64,000 bases of DNA from Nageia nagi (taxonomy: Eukaryota > Pinophyta): contig JBITNC010000001.1 in NCBI GenBank assembly GCA_050084985.1, forward strand, positions 168,826,001 to 168,890,000, given 5' to 3'. Numbering within the stretch: the stretch's first letter is position 1; the number at the start of each line of letters is the position of its first letter. Under the pieces are notes generated by a model. That model was not told the origin of the DNA. It made no database searches and saw only the letters and a program-made list of their open reading frames with translations. This document shows, one piece after another, positions 25,596 to 37,706 of the stretch. A program made the translations under genes and the position numbers.

Positions 25596-26290
25596 GGATG
25601 AAGATGATCTTCGATTGATCGCATGATCATGAGACAACTTCTTGTTTAATGATCGCATAGCTATTACTTCAAAGAAAATGGGATCGAGAGTGCCCCAAAG
25701 CATTGAATGTTGTGTTCACATCATAGAATTACCTATGACATGTTGAATTGGTTTGACATTTGTGCTCATTGAAGTTCCATGGCCTTTTTGAAAAATATGT
25801 GAGTAGAACATGTAATGCATTCATAAGATAAATGGAAGTAGAATTGATATGAAACATGAGATAAATGCCATATTTTCGAAATATAAAGTGGCCTTTGGTT
25901 TTTGAAATACTTGATTTTTGATATACAGATTAGTCTAAACAACATAAATGCCTTGTTTGCAGAATTAGCATGGCATGAATGCCCTTATTTTTGTAGAATT
26001 TTCAAGAATAATCTTTTGCAATTTTGTTAGAATATATAGATGTTCGAAACATGAGTAAGTTTAAGATGGTATACCAAACCTGTACTTACCTACATGCCCT
26101 TGAAATGGGCTACTTTGAATTGATTTGCATGACGTTGACACTATGGATACTGAATTGAGATGACACAAACATCCTCCTTACGGATGATCTGAACTCTAAC
26201 TTATGACATCTTAAATAATTTGATATCAAATTATTTCCTATTTCTGATTTTGAACTCTAAACTTTGCCTTTTGATTGATTTTTGTCCTAC
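25596..26290. other. non-coding stretch
   Basis: No gene or element was recognised. Confidence 0.35.
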
Positions 26291-26296
26291 CTCTTG

Positions 26297-26372
26297 CTAA
26301 GATTGAATCTAAATCTAGCTAAAATTGAATCTGAACCTATCGCTAGCTAAAACTGAACTTGAACCTACCACT
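26297..26372 (+). repeat. short tandem repeat, three units of about 28 bp
   Basis: Three consecutive copies are built on CTAGCTAAAATTGAATCTGA, each followed by an ACCTA-type tail, with moderate variation. Confidence 0.75.
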
Positions 26373-26469
26373 AAACATGCTTTATTTTGATTCCAGCACC
26401 TATCTTTATGTTTTACCTATTTTTTTTAGTGTTTTGTTTTTGTAATGACGTGGAAGTTGTTAGTTTTGA

Positions 26470-27090
26470 GACTTTTCATGAGATGCAACTAAAATGAGAT
26501 GCAATAATTAAACACAAGATTAATCTAGATAGGAGACATTTGATTAACATGACAAATTTCGAAATCTTATGAGAAATAGAAGACACAAAAAACTTGATTG
26601 AAGAAGAAAACTTGGTGAAATGATGGGAATGGGAAAATGCAAACAACCAAGAAGAAGCAAAATAAAGCAATTGAAAAGATGAATATGCGAAGATGGCAAG
26701 ATTACAAGACTTGATGAAATTTGCCATGGTAACCAAATGCATGCAAGGGATTGACCTAGATGATATGCAACCTAGAATTGCATTTAATATGAAATTACAA
26801 GCCTATATGAGATGCATCCTATTCTATATGAAAAAAGAGAAACTATAATGCACTAGAGGGTGGTGGAACTACCTTGATTATTACTATATTTTTCCATAAG
26901 AAGTTTTGTTTCTTTGTTGAAAAGAACTCAATTGCTTTTTCTTTTTTTGGTTGTGTTATTTTTTCAAGAACATCGATCAGGTGAAGTTGTGTAATTAAAG
27001 GTAATGGATTGAACATTCTAGTTTGCAAAAACTAATTAAGGAGTTCAATGTTAAATTGATACTTTTCAAGGGACCAATCTTTTTGCTTTA
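26470..27090 (-). repeat. dispersed repeat R1, copy B
   Basis: Reverse-complement partner of 600-1190. The whole block order is kept, so this is one repeat in inverted orientation about 26 kb from copy A. No ends were defined. Confidence 0.65.
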
Positions 27091-27429
27091 TACACTCTTG
27101 TAATAGAACCTCAACTAGATTTAATTGAACTAAAACCTGTTCATGTTTGCTTATGTTTTGCTGACCAAATTTTTTCTTTTCTATTTTCTATGGTTGAACC
27201 AAATCTACAATGTGGGCATTGCTTTTGCAATTTTTCGTGGTGTGCATGCCACTTCTATCTATGTTTTTCTTATATTTTTCTTGGATTGATTAAGCAAATT
27301 CTATAACTTGGCATGGTGTGGGTGCTATTATTTTTTGATCCGCCAAAACTCATATCTGAAAGACAACTCCATTATCGTAAGATATCATAGATTTGATGAA
27401 GAGAACATCTGATCTCGTCCATAACTGTA
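27091..27429. other. flank of minus-strand copia remnant
   Basis: It should contain the 3' end of the copia element, but no LTR or polypurine tract could be identified. Confidence 0.35.
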
Positions 27430-30370
27430 TACATTTCTACATTTATATTCATAATACCTTGCTTGGTATTTAGTAGCATAATATTTGGTTAGAGAATTTA
27501 CAATATTTTCATATGAATCCACTTTCTCCAATAACACTTTCTTTTGTTCAATCATGTCCCTAATAACATGCTACTCCATATCAATGTGCTTTGTCCTTGA
27601 ATGATAAGCAAGGCTCTTTGCCAAAAGTATAACACTTTGATTATCGCAATTTATTTTCCCAGCTTTCTATAAGAACCAATATCAAGACATAACCTTTGCA
27701 GCCATATTGTTTTCTTGCTAGCTTGAGTGATTGCCATGTACTTAGCTTCAGTATTAGAAAGAACAATTACAACTTGCATTTTGCTAATCTAACTAAAAAC
27801 TCCACGAAACAAGTTGAATACATATCCACTTGTAGATCTTCTATTTACAAGATGTCCAACCCAATATGCATTAATAAAATCTTCTACATTCAAAACCTTG
27901 GTGGGTTCACTTTTTCCTTGACACAAATATATGGAAACTCTCTTTATAGTTTTTCAATGTTCTTTTATAGGTATTGACCTATATATGCTTAGGACTCATA
28001 TTGCATGGACAATGCCATGTTCGGTAAATACTATGGTATACATTAAACTTCCTACAACACTTGCATAAGGAATATCAGACATTTCTTCTACTTCTTTTTC
28101 TATCTTAGGATATTGATTTGTAGAAATCTTAGCACCCAAAGGAATAACAATTTTGTTTGGTTTACAAAATTGAATATTAAACCTCTTCAAAATTGAGTTA
28201 ACATACATTTTTTTTTTATTCAACCACAATTTCCTATTTGAATGATCTCTATTTATTTGCATGCCCAAAATGAAGCTTGAAGGGCCAGGATCCTTCATAT
28301 AAAATTGTGATGATAGTTGAGACTTAACATCTTTGATCATTTTCTTATCATTTTTAATTAACAACATATCATCAACACATAATAACAAAATAAAAAATTA
28401 ATTAGCAACCTGTTTTGTGTATACTCAATGATCAACATTGCTTAGTGCAAAATCAAGGCCTAAAGCATATATGTATTAAATTTTTGATACCACATTCTTC
28501 GTGATTGTTTTAGAGTGTACAAAGATTTATTTAATTTGCATACCAAATCCTCCTTTACTTCAACTATGAATCCTTCATATTGACTCATATAGATTTCTTC
28601 TTCCAAATCTCCATGAAAGAATGCAATTTTTACATCCATTTTCTCTATTTCTAAATCAAATGCAATAACAATAGATAATAGAAATATAATAGACGTTAGT
28701 TTTGTAATAGAAGAAAATACCTCACCAAAATCAATTTCCTCCACTTAGGAATATCTTTTTGTTACCAAGCAAGCCTTATATTTCACTACTTTACCTTCAA
28801 TGTTCAACTTCTTCTTAAAGATCCATTGACTACCACTTGATTTTCTCCCACTTGGTAAATTTACTAGATCTTAGGTCATATTTTTTTCCCAGGTGTTTAT
28901 TTTCTCATTCATTGCCTCTTCCCAAAGGTTTCCTTCTTCAAAATTAACAACTTTTGTAACTTGTCTATGATCCTCATTTGTAACAGATAAAGCAAATGTA
29001 GAATGAAAATTGCATGGACTATACTTGTCTGGTTGTCTTCTTTCTCTTACTGATATTCTCAACGTTGGGGTTTGAACTTTTGGTTCACTTTCTTTTTTGA
29101 TTGACTCTTTATCCATGAACTCAAATTGCTCCTTTTAAAACTCTTCCTCGTATGCTATTTCTTTTTTAGGAACACTATTGAATTTTGTGAACACCACATA
29201 TTGATTATATACAATCTTTCTAGTTTTTGGGTTCCAAAACTTGTAACCTTTAATACCATATTTATATCTAATAAAGATACATTTAATTTCTTTAATATCT
29301 AGCTTACTTCTTTTCTCCTTTGTAACATCCATGTATGCATGACAACCAAAAACTTTAAGATGTGCAAGAGAATACTTCTTACCAAACTATACTTCAAATG
29401 GAGTTTGCTCAACCAACGCTGATGTAAGTGACTAATTTAATAGGTAACATGCAATATCTACTAACTTTGCCCAAAATTCTTGTGCCAACACAACACCACT
29501 AAGCATACTCCTTGCTTTTCAATTAGTGTCATATTCAATCTTTCAACATCTCTATTTTGTTGAGGAGTATATGGACTCATGGAGTAATCTTTTATCTTAC
29601 AATATCATATTGCTTACAAAATTCTTCAAATTTATTTGGACAAAACTCTCTACCATTATTGCCATCAACACCTTTATCTTTTTATCAGTTTGATTTTCAA
29701 TAAGTGCCTTCAACTCTTTAAACTTTTTAAATACCTCAATGATGCTTCTAAGAAAGTATATCCATGGATACCTTGAGAAATCATTAATAAAATAAACATA
29801 ATACCATGATTTTCCAAGAGATGGAATATATACAAGACCAAAAGCATCAGTGGGAATCAGATCCAACATTGATTTTGATCTTACAACATTATAGGAGAAT
29901 TTTACATGATTATGCTTACCACAAATGCAATGTTCATTGAAATCAAAGTCTATGGAGCAATCATGAATATCTAAAACCATACCTTTTGTGTATAAAATAT
30001 ATAGTCCCTTCTCTTTAATATGTCCCATTCTTTGATGTTAGAATGTTATCTTCTTAATTAAAATTTTGTTTGAATTAGCCTTAAGAACAATTGAGCTATT
30101 GCAAGCACCAATTACAATGCTTCCCAACAACTTGTATATGGTTTCGATTCAAACTCCTATTACCAACACTATTAATCCATGAATCATCTTTCATGAATCT
30201 TTGTCAAACATGATATGGATGCCTGCATTACTCATCTCACTTACAAAAATCAAATTTCTAGCAAGACCAAGAATATGACGGACACATGTGAGGGATTCAA
30301 CCCTTCCATTCTTTAACAACAACTTCACCCTTCCACAATCAATTCTTACCCTCTTTTTGTATAAGGAATT
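27430..30370 (-). pseudogene. decayed Ty1/copia pol polyprotein
   Basis: Minus-strand motifs run in copia order from high to low coordinates. A protease-to-integrase linker (VRHILGLARNLIFVSEM) lies near 30190-30300. A GAG-pre-integrase zinc region (HCICGKHNHVKF) and an integrase core (YFINDFSRYPWIYFLR) lie in 29597-30060. The integrase C-terminal part with GYKFWNPKTRKIVY lies at 29135-29332. RT follows as DVKIAFFHGDLEEEIYM (28460-28744) and CVDDMLLIKND (27996-28388). RNase H has a TEAKYMAI-type box near 27740 and SRTKHIDMEYH near 27600. Stops and frameshifts break it into at least seven pieces. No LTRs were found. A simple-sequence tract at 30600-30668 lies just beyond its protease region. 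Confidence 0.9.
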
Positions 30371-32130
30371 CACTTGAGAATCTCCCAAATAGTTATTTTT
30401 TGGATTTAAGGATATACTAAACTTTATATACCTCTTAAATACATATCTTAAATCATGATTATAATCTACTTTTTTCTTAGAAAATATAATCAATTCATTT
30501 AGAAAAATAAGGATATTTTTTATAGAATATTTCATGGGTCTTTGAAATATTACACTAATATTAGTTACATTGAAGGGCATATATTCATATAGAAAGGTAC
30601 CCATAATGTGGTGTATGTGTGTGTGTGCATGCGCGTACATGTGTGCATGCATGCATGTATGCGCATATTCATTCATGAATGTGGATTCAACATTAAACAA
30701 TATTTCAACTAATAATTTATTTATATAAATCTTGGAATCATACATGAATATGGATTCAAGACAACCAATGAATCTGTAGCTTGAATTTTCTTTATTGGGT
30801 TTAGCATAATACTAAAAGAATCAAAGAAATAAATCAAGTTGTATACTTAATTATGGTACTTCTTGTATTTTGGTTGTTTTATTTGATATTGTTTAACAAA
30901 TTGCTAATTATTAATTCAACATTATCCTCACACCTGGTATGGCATCACTACATCCACCAAAGCTATTGATTGATTGATCAAAGAGAGTATCAACTATCCT
31001 CTACAATTTTGTTGCAATTTATTGAAAATCTTTCATCTTAGATAGAGTCACACAATATAAACATGAATTTTTGGTTTCCTATATTCTGTATTGTAAGTGC
31101 ATATATTTTTTTTACGTGCAACGAAGGATTAAGGATTTGAATAGGAAAGATGTAATCTGTAGTCCCTTGTTTTTGTATTAATATTTGGGTGTTTTGTATA
31201 TGGTTTAGGGATTACCATAAATCCCATTATTAATGTAACAATTTTTTTTTTACATTATCCTTACAAATATTACTCTTTACACCTAGGATAAATTTCAATC
31301 CATTAGGTAAAGAATCATTTTTTTACAATCAAAATTAAGTCTAAATAATCTTCTCATGGTAGAGGAGTTGGGAGACAAGAGGCTGTAAAGAAACTCAAAT
31401 GATGTAAATGAGGTTACAAGTTAAAAGCCCACCCCCTACATGTTGATGATATGTCTCAAATGTAGAATTTAAATGGGGGAAATTATTCCACTCCTGAAAA
31501 AGGATTGAGGCTCTTTCAAAAACCACTTTTTACTCTAATAAAAAAAGTATGCTTAACCATAAACAAAAAGGTCCCATCATTGGGTAGTTTGAAAATAATT
31601 CCTACACTATTTATCTTACTACAGTTACTATCATAAGAATATGATTATTATTTCTTAAGGTTGTTGAAAACTTTCTTTGTTTATGAATTTTTATCTTTAG
31701 GTATAAAAATAAAATAAACTCTATGTTACCTATCTAGGTTAAAACTTAAAAGGAAATATAATACTCTTGGATAATATTTTTGCTATATATTTTCTAATCG
31801 CAAAATTATTAAAGCATCTTTATATGTTATTAAAGTATATGATCAAACAATGAAAATAGTTCCTCTAATTTATTTGGGTGGTCCAAGTCTACCTTGTAAT
31901 AATCCATATGTTAAAGGAATATATATGACTTGTATATTTAACAAACAAAAAACAGATGGAGCATTATCTAAGACTATGAACATATCTTTAATAATGCCAA
32001 TAGGCAAAATATATCTAAACTCATTCGCCCCATGTTTCTAACACATTTCATCAGCATTGGTGGGGCTCATCTACTTTTCATAAAAAAACACCAACACAAG
32101 CCACATAATCACATCACTATTTTCTTGCAA
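30371..32130. other. sequence upstream of the minus-strand copia pol
   Basis: In the element's orientation the gag region should be here, but no zinc knuckle or gag motif was recognised. The stretch holds the alternating TG/CA tract at 30600-30668 and is otherwise AT-rich. Confidence 0.35.
30600..30668. repeat. alternating purine-pyrimidine TG/CA tract
   Basis: Nearly uninterrupted alternation of purine and pyrimidine, with GTGTGTGTGTG, GCATGCGCG and GCATGCATGCATGTATGCGC segments. This is sequence of the kind that can adopt Z-DNA. The open frame running across it on minus reads as histidine-alanine repeats and is not a real protein. Confidence 0.85.
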
Positions 32131-32135
32131 GATTG

Positions 32136-32265
32136 CATTAATATTTCTCCATAGGGTCATATTGGAATTTCCCCATAGGATCGCATTGGTATTTCCTCAT
32201 AGAATCGTATTAGTATTTTCCTATAGGATCACATTGGTATTTTCCTACATGATTGCATTGGTATC
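32136..32265 (+). repeat. 24-bp minisatellite, five units
   Basis: Unit starts at 32136, 32160, 32184, 32208, 32232 and 32256 are spaced exactly 24 bp. The unit resembles CATTGGTATTTTCCTATAGG plus ATCG. A related partial unit recurs near 32330-32370. Because 24 is divisible by three, one frame stays open through the array and reads as an eight-residue repeat. I treat that as a by-product. Confidence 0.9.
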
Positions 32266-32429
32266 ATGTTTTTATATTTTAATCCGTGAAAGTTGTCCAT
32301 ACAAAATTTCTAAGATACCATGCATCTCGAGGATCACATTAGTATTTCTATGCAGGATTGCATTGGTATCCTATTTTTTTATTTTTAAACTTGTAAAAGT
32401 CACTCATACAAAAGTTGCAATATTTCTAA

Positions 32430-33045
32430 TGTTGAAAATGGAGACTACAGCCAGCCGGCCAACCAACCAAACCCTGTCAGAATTGGCCAACCGACCAACA
32501 AAATAGAGAGCGTTTCTTTTCTCGTTTGACACCAAATTTCAGTTGCCAAGAAGCCATGACACTTGGATATGAGTTACTGAAGGGTTGGGGGTAACCTCAT
32601 GACCTTCCAGATCCAGCTTGGGTTTAAGTTGGGTTTGTTTGTATTTATAAATAAGAGGCTTGAGTTGAGGCATACAGATTGAAGTTTGTAAGTAGTTTTA
32701 GCAGCAGTTGTGAGTTGCTTGTAATTGTAGTTTGGTGGCTTATGTAGATAGCCTGAGAGAGAGAAATTGTAGTGAGGCTTTGTTGTAGCTCCAAAGTGAA
32801 GGTTGTAGCAAGGTTGTGCTACTGGTTTGTTGCTTGGAGGACTTGGAAGAATGTTATGCAAAAGGGTTGAAAGCTTCTCTGTGGATGTAGCCTACATTAG
32901 GTGAACCACGTTATCTCTTGTGTCTCTCATTGTGTGATTGATGTTCATAGTTGTTTGATTTCAGTATGCTTGAATGTTGTTTTTTTTCCAAGGAGAAGGA
33001 GAATTATTAATACTCTTGTTTATATGAAATTATTGAATCCTAACA
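32430..33045 (+). repeat. Copia-1 5' LTR
   Basis: Starts TGTTG and ends AACA. It differs from the 3' LTR chiefly by lacking a 20-bp tandem duplication around GCTCCAAAGTGAAGGTTGTA and about 9 bp near position 110 of the LTR. Confidence 0.95.
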
Positions 33046-33047
33046 AG

Positions 33048-33059
33048 TGGTATTAGAGC
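33048..33059 (+). other. Copia-1 primer-binding site
   Basis: TGGTATTAGAGC, complementary to the 3' end of plant initiator-Met tRNA with one difference from the usual TGGTATCAGAGC, two bases after the LTR. Confidence 0.9.
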
Positions 33060-33122
33060 TTGTTGTTTTGTTGGGATTTTGTTGGTGAATCTTGTTTGTA
33101 GATTGGAACTAAGAAGAGCACT

Positions 33123-36100
33123 ATGGCAGAAGAAGGGAGGCTGAAGGTGGAAATATTTAATGGGCAAGGATTTCAATTTTGGAAAATGCAAATGGAAGAC
33201 TACCTCTACCAAAAGGATCTCTATCAACCTCTAGAAGATAAGAGTAAGAAACTGGCTACTATGAGTGATGGAGATTGGAACTTGTTGGATAGAAAAGCCT
33301 TGGGGGCTATTAGACTTTATTTAAGTTCTAGTGTAGCTTTCAATATTTTCGGTGAAAAAACTACTAAAGGAGTAATGGATAAACTTGCAAAAATGTATGA
33401 AAAACCATCCGCCTCAAACAAAGTATACTTAATGAAGAAATTGTTTAACATGAAAATGAATGAAGGTAGTTCAATTCAAGACCATGTTAATGAATTCAAC
33501 ACAATCACAAATCAGTTAACTTCAGTTAAGATAGAATTTGAAGATGAAGTAAGAGCTTTATTAATTCTATGTTCACTTTCAGATAGTTGGAATAGCTTTG
33601 TTATGGCTGTTAGTAATTCTTCTTCTAATGTGGTTTTGGTCTTTGATGAAGTTGTTGGAACAATTCTAAGTGAGGACATGAGGAGAAAGTCCACAGGAGA
33701 AAGTTCCAATGCTGCTCTCACAGTAGAGACAAGAGGAAGATCAAGGGAAAGAAGGAGAAACAAGTCAAGAAGCAAATCACAAGGAAGGTCAAAATCAAAA
33801 GGTAACACTAAATTGGAATGTTGGCATTGTGGTAAAAAGGGTCACATTAAGAAAGATTGTTGGAATAGGAAAGGAAAAGAAAGTGATAGTAGTAATAATA
33901 ATAATGAAAGCACAAGTAACCAAGAGGCAAATATTGTTGGTGAATTAATTCAAGATGCTTTAATCATGTCTCATGAAAAGAATGGTGATTATTGGGTTCT
34001 TGATTTGGGTGCTTCATTTCATGCTACTCCACATAAGAACTATTTCTCAAATTACACACAAGGTGACTTTGGTCAAGTATTATTAGGTAATGCACACCCA
34101 TGCAAGATTGTTGGTATTGGCAATATAACAATGAAATTACCTAATAGAACACAATGGACTCTTAATGATGCTAGACATATTCCAGACCTTAAAAGAAATC
34201 TTATATCAACAAGTAAATTGGATAAGGAGGGTTATGTGATGACATTTGGGGATGGTAGTTGGAAAGTAACTAAAAGTTCAATGGTATTTGCAAAGGGAAA
34301 TTTGGTGGGGTCTCTTTATTTGCTCACAAATGTCTTTGATTATTTATTGAATCTTATTTCAATAGGCAATGATGCATCACTATGGCACAATAGGCTTGGA
34401 CATATGAGTGAGAAAGGCATGAAAATGTTACACTCTAATGGTTCACTCCCTAATCTAAAAGAGGTTGATTTAGGATTCTGTGAAGATTGTGTGTATGGAA
34501 AACAAAGAAGGGTTAGTTTTCTTAAAGTTGGCAAAGAAAAGAAGAGTAAAAAATTAGAGCTTGTTCATACGGATGTGTGGGGTCCTGCACAGGTTTTCTC
34601 ACTTGGGGGCTCATCTTATTTTGTCACTTTTATTGATGATTGTACTAGAAAGACATGGGTATACTGTATTAAAAAGAAATATGATGTGTTTGAAACATTT
34701 AAGATGTGGAAGGCATTGGTTGAGAATGAAACTAATTCTAAGTTGAAATGTCTTAAGTCCGATAATGGTGGGGAATTTTGCAACAATGAGTTTGATTCAT
34801 TTTGTTCACACAATGGCATTAAAAGGATTAAGGTAGTTCCTAGAACTCCACAGGAAAATGGGGTTGCTGAAAGAATGAATAGGACTATCTTGGAAAGGGC
34901 TAGAAGTATGAGAATACATGCTGGGTTTCCTATGAATCTTTGGGCTGATGCTATTGACACTGCTATTTACTTGATTAACAAGGGTCCATCTATGGCTTTA
35001 GATGGAGGTATTCCAGAGGAGATGTGGACAGGTAAAAAGGTGAATTACTCATTCTTGAGAGTCTTTGGTTGTGAGGCTTTTGCACATATTGATAAAGAGG
35101 ATAGAAAGAAACTTGGTGCAAAATCACAAAAATGCTATCTTGTTGGATATGGTGTTAATGATTTGGGATATAGGTTATGGGATGTTGATAACCATAAAAT
35201 CATTAGAAGTAGAGATGTTGTATTCAATGAGAAAAGCATGTATAAAGATAGATTGCAAAAGGTTGAGGAACCCAAGTTTGTATCTCTAGAAGATGTTGAT
35301 CAATATAAGGGTCCTTTTAATAATAATGTTCAAGCACCTCCACCATAAACACCTCAAACTTTGTCACTTAGAAGGTCCTCAAGGACTAGAAAACCTCCTG
35401 AACGATATTCTCCTGCTCTTTATCATGTTCTTTATACTGATGGTGGTGAACCTAAATGTTTTGATGAAGCTATGCAGGGTGGTACACAGATTAAGTGGGA
35501 GCATGCTATGAAGGAGGAGATGGACTCCTTACTTAAGAATCAGAATTGGAGTTTGGTTGAGTTTCCAGAGGGTAAGAAGGCACTTACTAACAAATGGGTG
35601 TACAAGATAAAGGAAGAGGGAGACGAGCGACAAAGGTACAAGGCAAGACTTATGGTAAAGGGTTTTGCTCAGAAAAAAGGTATAGATTATGATGAGATCT
35701 TTTCTCCAGTTGTTAAAATGACCTCGATTAGAGCAATATTGAGTCTTGTTGCTACTAAAAACTTATTTCTTGAACAATTGGATGTAAAGACAGCTTTCCT
35801 TCATGGGGATTTGGAGGAGGATATTTATATGCATCAACCCGAAGGTTTTGAGGTCAAAGGTAAAGAAGGGTATGTATGTAAATTGAAAAAGAGCTTGTAT
35901 GGTTTGAATCAAGCACCTAGGAAATGGTATCACAAGTTTGACACTTTCATGATAACAAATAAATTTGTAAGATGTCAATCGGATCATTGTGTATATGTAA
36001 AGAAGACAACAAATGGCAACTATGTAATCTTGCTTTTGTATGTAGATGATATGTTGGTAGCAGGATCTAGTATGCAAGATATTGTTGATCTTAAGAAAAA

Positions 36101-37001
36101 GTTGGCTAATACTTTTGAAATGAAGGATTTGGGTGAAGCTAAACAAATTCTTGGAATGAAAATAACAAGAGATAAACAAAACCACTTGCTTAGACTAAGT
36201 CAAGAAGATTATATTGATAAGGTTCTTAAAAGGTTCAATATGAAAGATGCAAAATCTGTAACTACACCATTGGAAAAGCATTTTAAACTCACCAAACATT
36301 TAAGTCCTAAGATAGATAAGGAAAAGGAGTACATGACTAAGGTTCCCTATGCTTCGATGGTTGGGAGTTTAATGTATGCAATGGTATGTACTAGACCAGA
36401 TATAGCACAAGCAGTGGGAGTGGTTAGTAGATTCATGAATAATCCAAGAAAAGGGCATTGGGAAGTAGTTAAATGGATCCTTAGGTATTTAAGGGGTACT
36501 TCTCATTACTCTTTATGTTTTGGTGGATCTAACTTTTGTTTGCAAGGTTATGTTGACTCTGACATGGCAAGTGATATAGATGGTCGGAGAAGCACTACAG
36601 GATATGTGTTTACCATTAGAGGTACAATAGTTAGTTGGATTTCTAAGCTCCAACAGGTTGTGGCTCTCTCCACTACTGAGGCAGAGTATGTTGCAATTAC
36701 GAAAGGTAGCAAATAATTGATTTGGTTGAAGAGGTTGATGGAGGAACTGGGAAAGGTGCAGGAGGATGCGAATCTATGGAGCGATAGCCAGAGTGCTATC
36801 CATCTTGCAAAGAACTCAGCCTTCCATTCAAGAACCAAACATATCAAATTAAGGTACCACTTCATCAAGATAGCGTTGGAGGATGGTTCAGTCAGTTTGG
36901 GAAAGATTCACATGTCTCAAAATCCTGCAGACATGTTCACTAAAGTTGTTACAAAGGAGAAGTTGGGCTCTTGCTCAACTTGGATTGGTCTTAAGGAGTA
37001 A
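33123..37001 (+). pseudogene. Copia-1 gag-pol polyprotein with two in-frame stops
   Basis: One continuous frame of 1293 codons, interrupted only by TAA at 35346-35348 and TAA at 36714-36716. Gag occupies about residues 1-230, with the zinc knuckle CWHCGKKGHIKKDC starting at residue 233. The protease box is at 294-298 and reads DLGAS where copia proteases have DSGAS or similar, so the residue beside the catalytic aspartate is changed. Integrase carries HTDVWGP (D484), the second aspartate at 547 in KSDNGGEF, and E583 in QENGVAERMNR, with the expected 35-residue gap. RT has DVKTAFLHGDLEEDIYM and YVDDM (codons from 36039). RNase H has VDSDMASD, STTEAEYVA and, past the second stop, WSDSQSAIHLAKN. 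No frameshift was found, so damage is light. The start ATG lies 64 bp after the primer-binding site. Confidence 0.95.
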
Positions 37002-37050
37002 AGGCCAAGATGAGAAGCTTTAAACCCTTTTTGCAGAGAAGGAAGTCTCC

Positions 37051-37061
37051 AAGTGGGAGAT
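37051..37061 (+). other. Copia-1 polypurine tract
   Basis: AAGTGGGAGAT directly before the 3' LTR, in the place where plus-strand DNA synthesis is primed. Confidence 0.8.
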
Positions 37062-37706
37062 TGTTGAAAATGGAGACTACAGCTAGCCGGCCAACCAACC
37101 AGACCCTGTTAGAACCGACCAATCGGCTAGTCAGCTAGCCAAAATAGAGAGCATTTATTTTCTCGTTTGATACCAAATTTCAGTTGCCAAGAAGCCATGA
37201 CACTTGGATATGAGTTACTGAAGGGTTGGGGGTAACCTCATGACCTTCCAGATCTAGCTTGGGTTTAAGTTGGGTTTGTTTGTATTTATAAATAAGAGGC
37301 TTGAGTTGAGGCATACAGATTGAAGTTTGTAAGTAGTTTTAGCAGCAGTTGTGAGTTGCTTGTAATTGTAGTTTGGTGGCTTATGTAGATAGTCTGAGAG
37401 AGAGAGATTGTAGTGAGGCTTTGTTGTAGCTCCAAAGTGAAGGTTGTAGCTCCAAAGTGAAGGTTGTAGCAAGGTTGTGCTACTGGTTTGTTGCTTAGAG
37501 GACTTGGAAGAATGTTATGCAAAAGGGTTGAAAGCTTCTCCGTGGATGTAGCCTACATTGAGTGAACCACATTATCTCTAGTGTCTCTTATTGTGTGATT
37601 GATGTTCATATTTGTTTGATTTCAGTCTGCTTGAATGTTGTTTTTTTGCCAAGGAGAAGGAGAATTATTGATACTCTTGTTTATATGAAATTATTGAATC
37701 CTAACA
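37062..37706 (+). repeat. Copia-1 3' LTR
   Basis: 645 bp. It carries a 20-bp tandem duplication at about 37427-37470 that is absent from the 5' LTR, so the LTRs have diverged after insertion or recombined with another copy. Confidence 0.95.

Larger units (their letters stand above)
32430..37706 (+). mobile_element. Copia-1: structurally complete Ty1/copia retrotransposon
   Basis: A 5277-bp element with LTRs of 616 and 645 bp (TGTTGAAAATGG...CCTAACA), an initiator-Met-type primer-binding site at 33048, one gag-pol frame, and a purine-rich tract ending at 37061. Domain order protease-integrase-RT-RNase H places it in Ty1/copia. By eye the LTRs differ at about 20-25 substitutions plus two length changes, so it is among the younger insertions here. 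The bases outside the LTRs do not form a 5-bp target duplication (tctaa against accaa). Confidence 0.95.

Noticed and set aside
30191-30745. 184-codon minus-strand open frame with histidine-alanine repeats.
   Set aside because: The right part is produced by the alternating TG/CA tract. Only the left end (30191-30370) carries copia pol motifs and is counted with that remnant.
32136-32265. Regularly spaced repeats resembling a CRISPR array.
   Set aside because: The units are contiguous 24-bp copies without unique spacers, in plant nuclear DNA. This is a minisatellite.
35763-36185. 140-codon minus-strand open frame inside Copia-1 pol.
   Set aside because: It lies opposite the RT domain, whose motifs on plus are unmistakable. 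The minus frame has no family.
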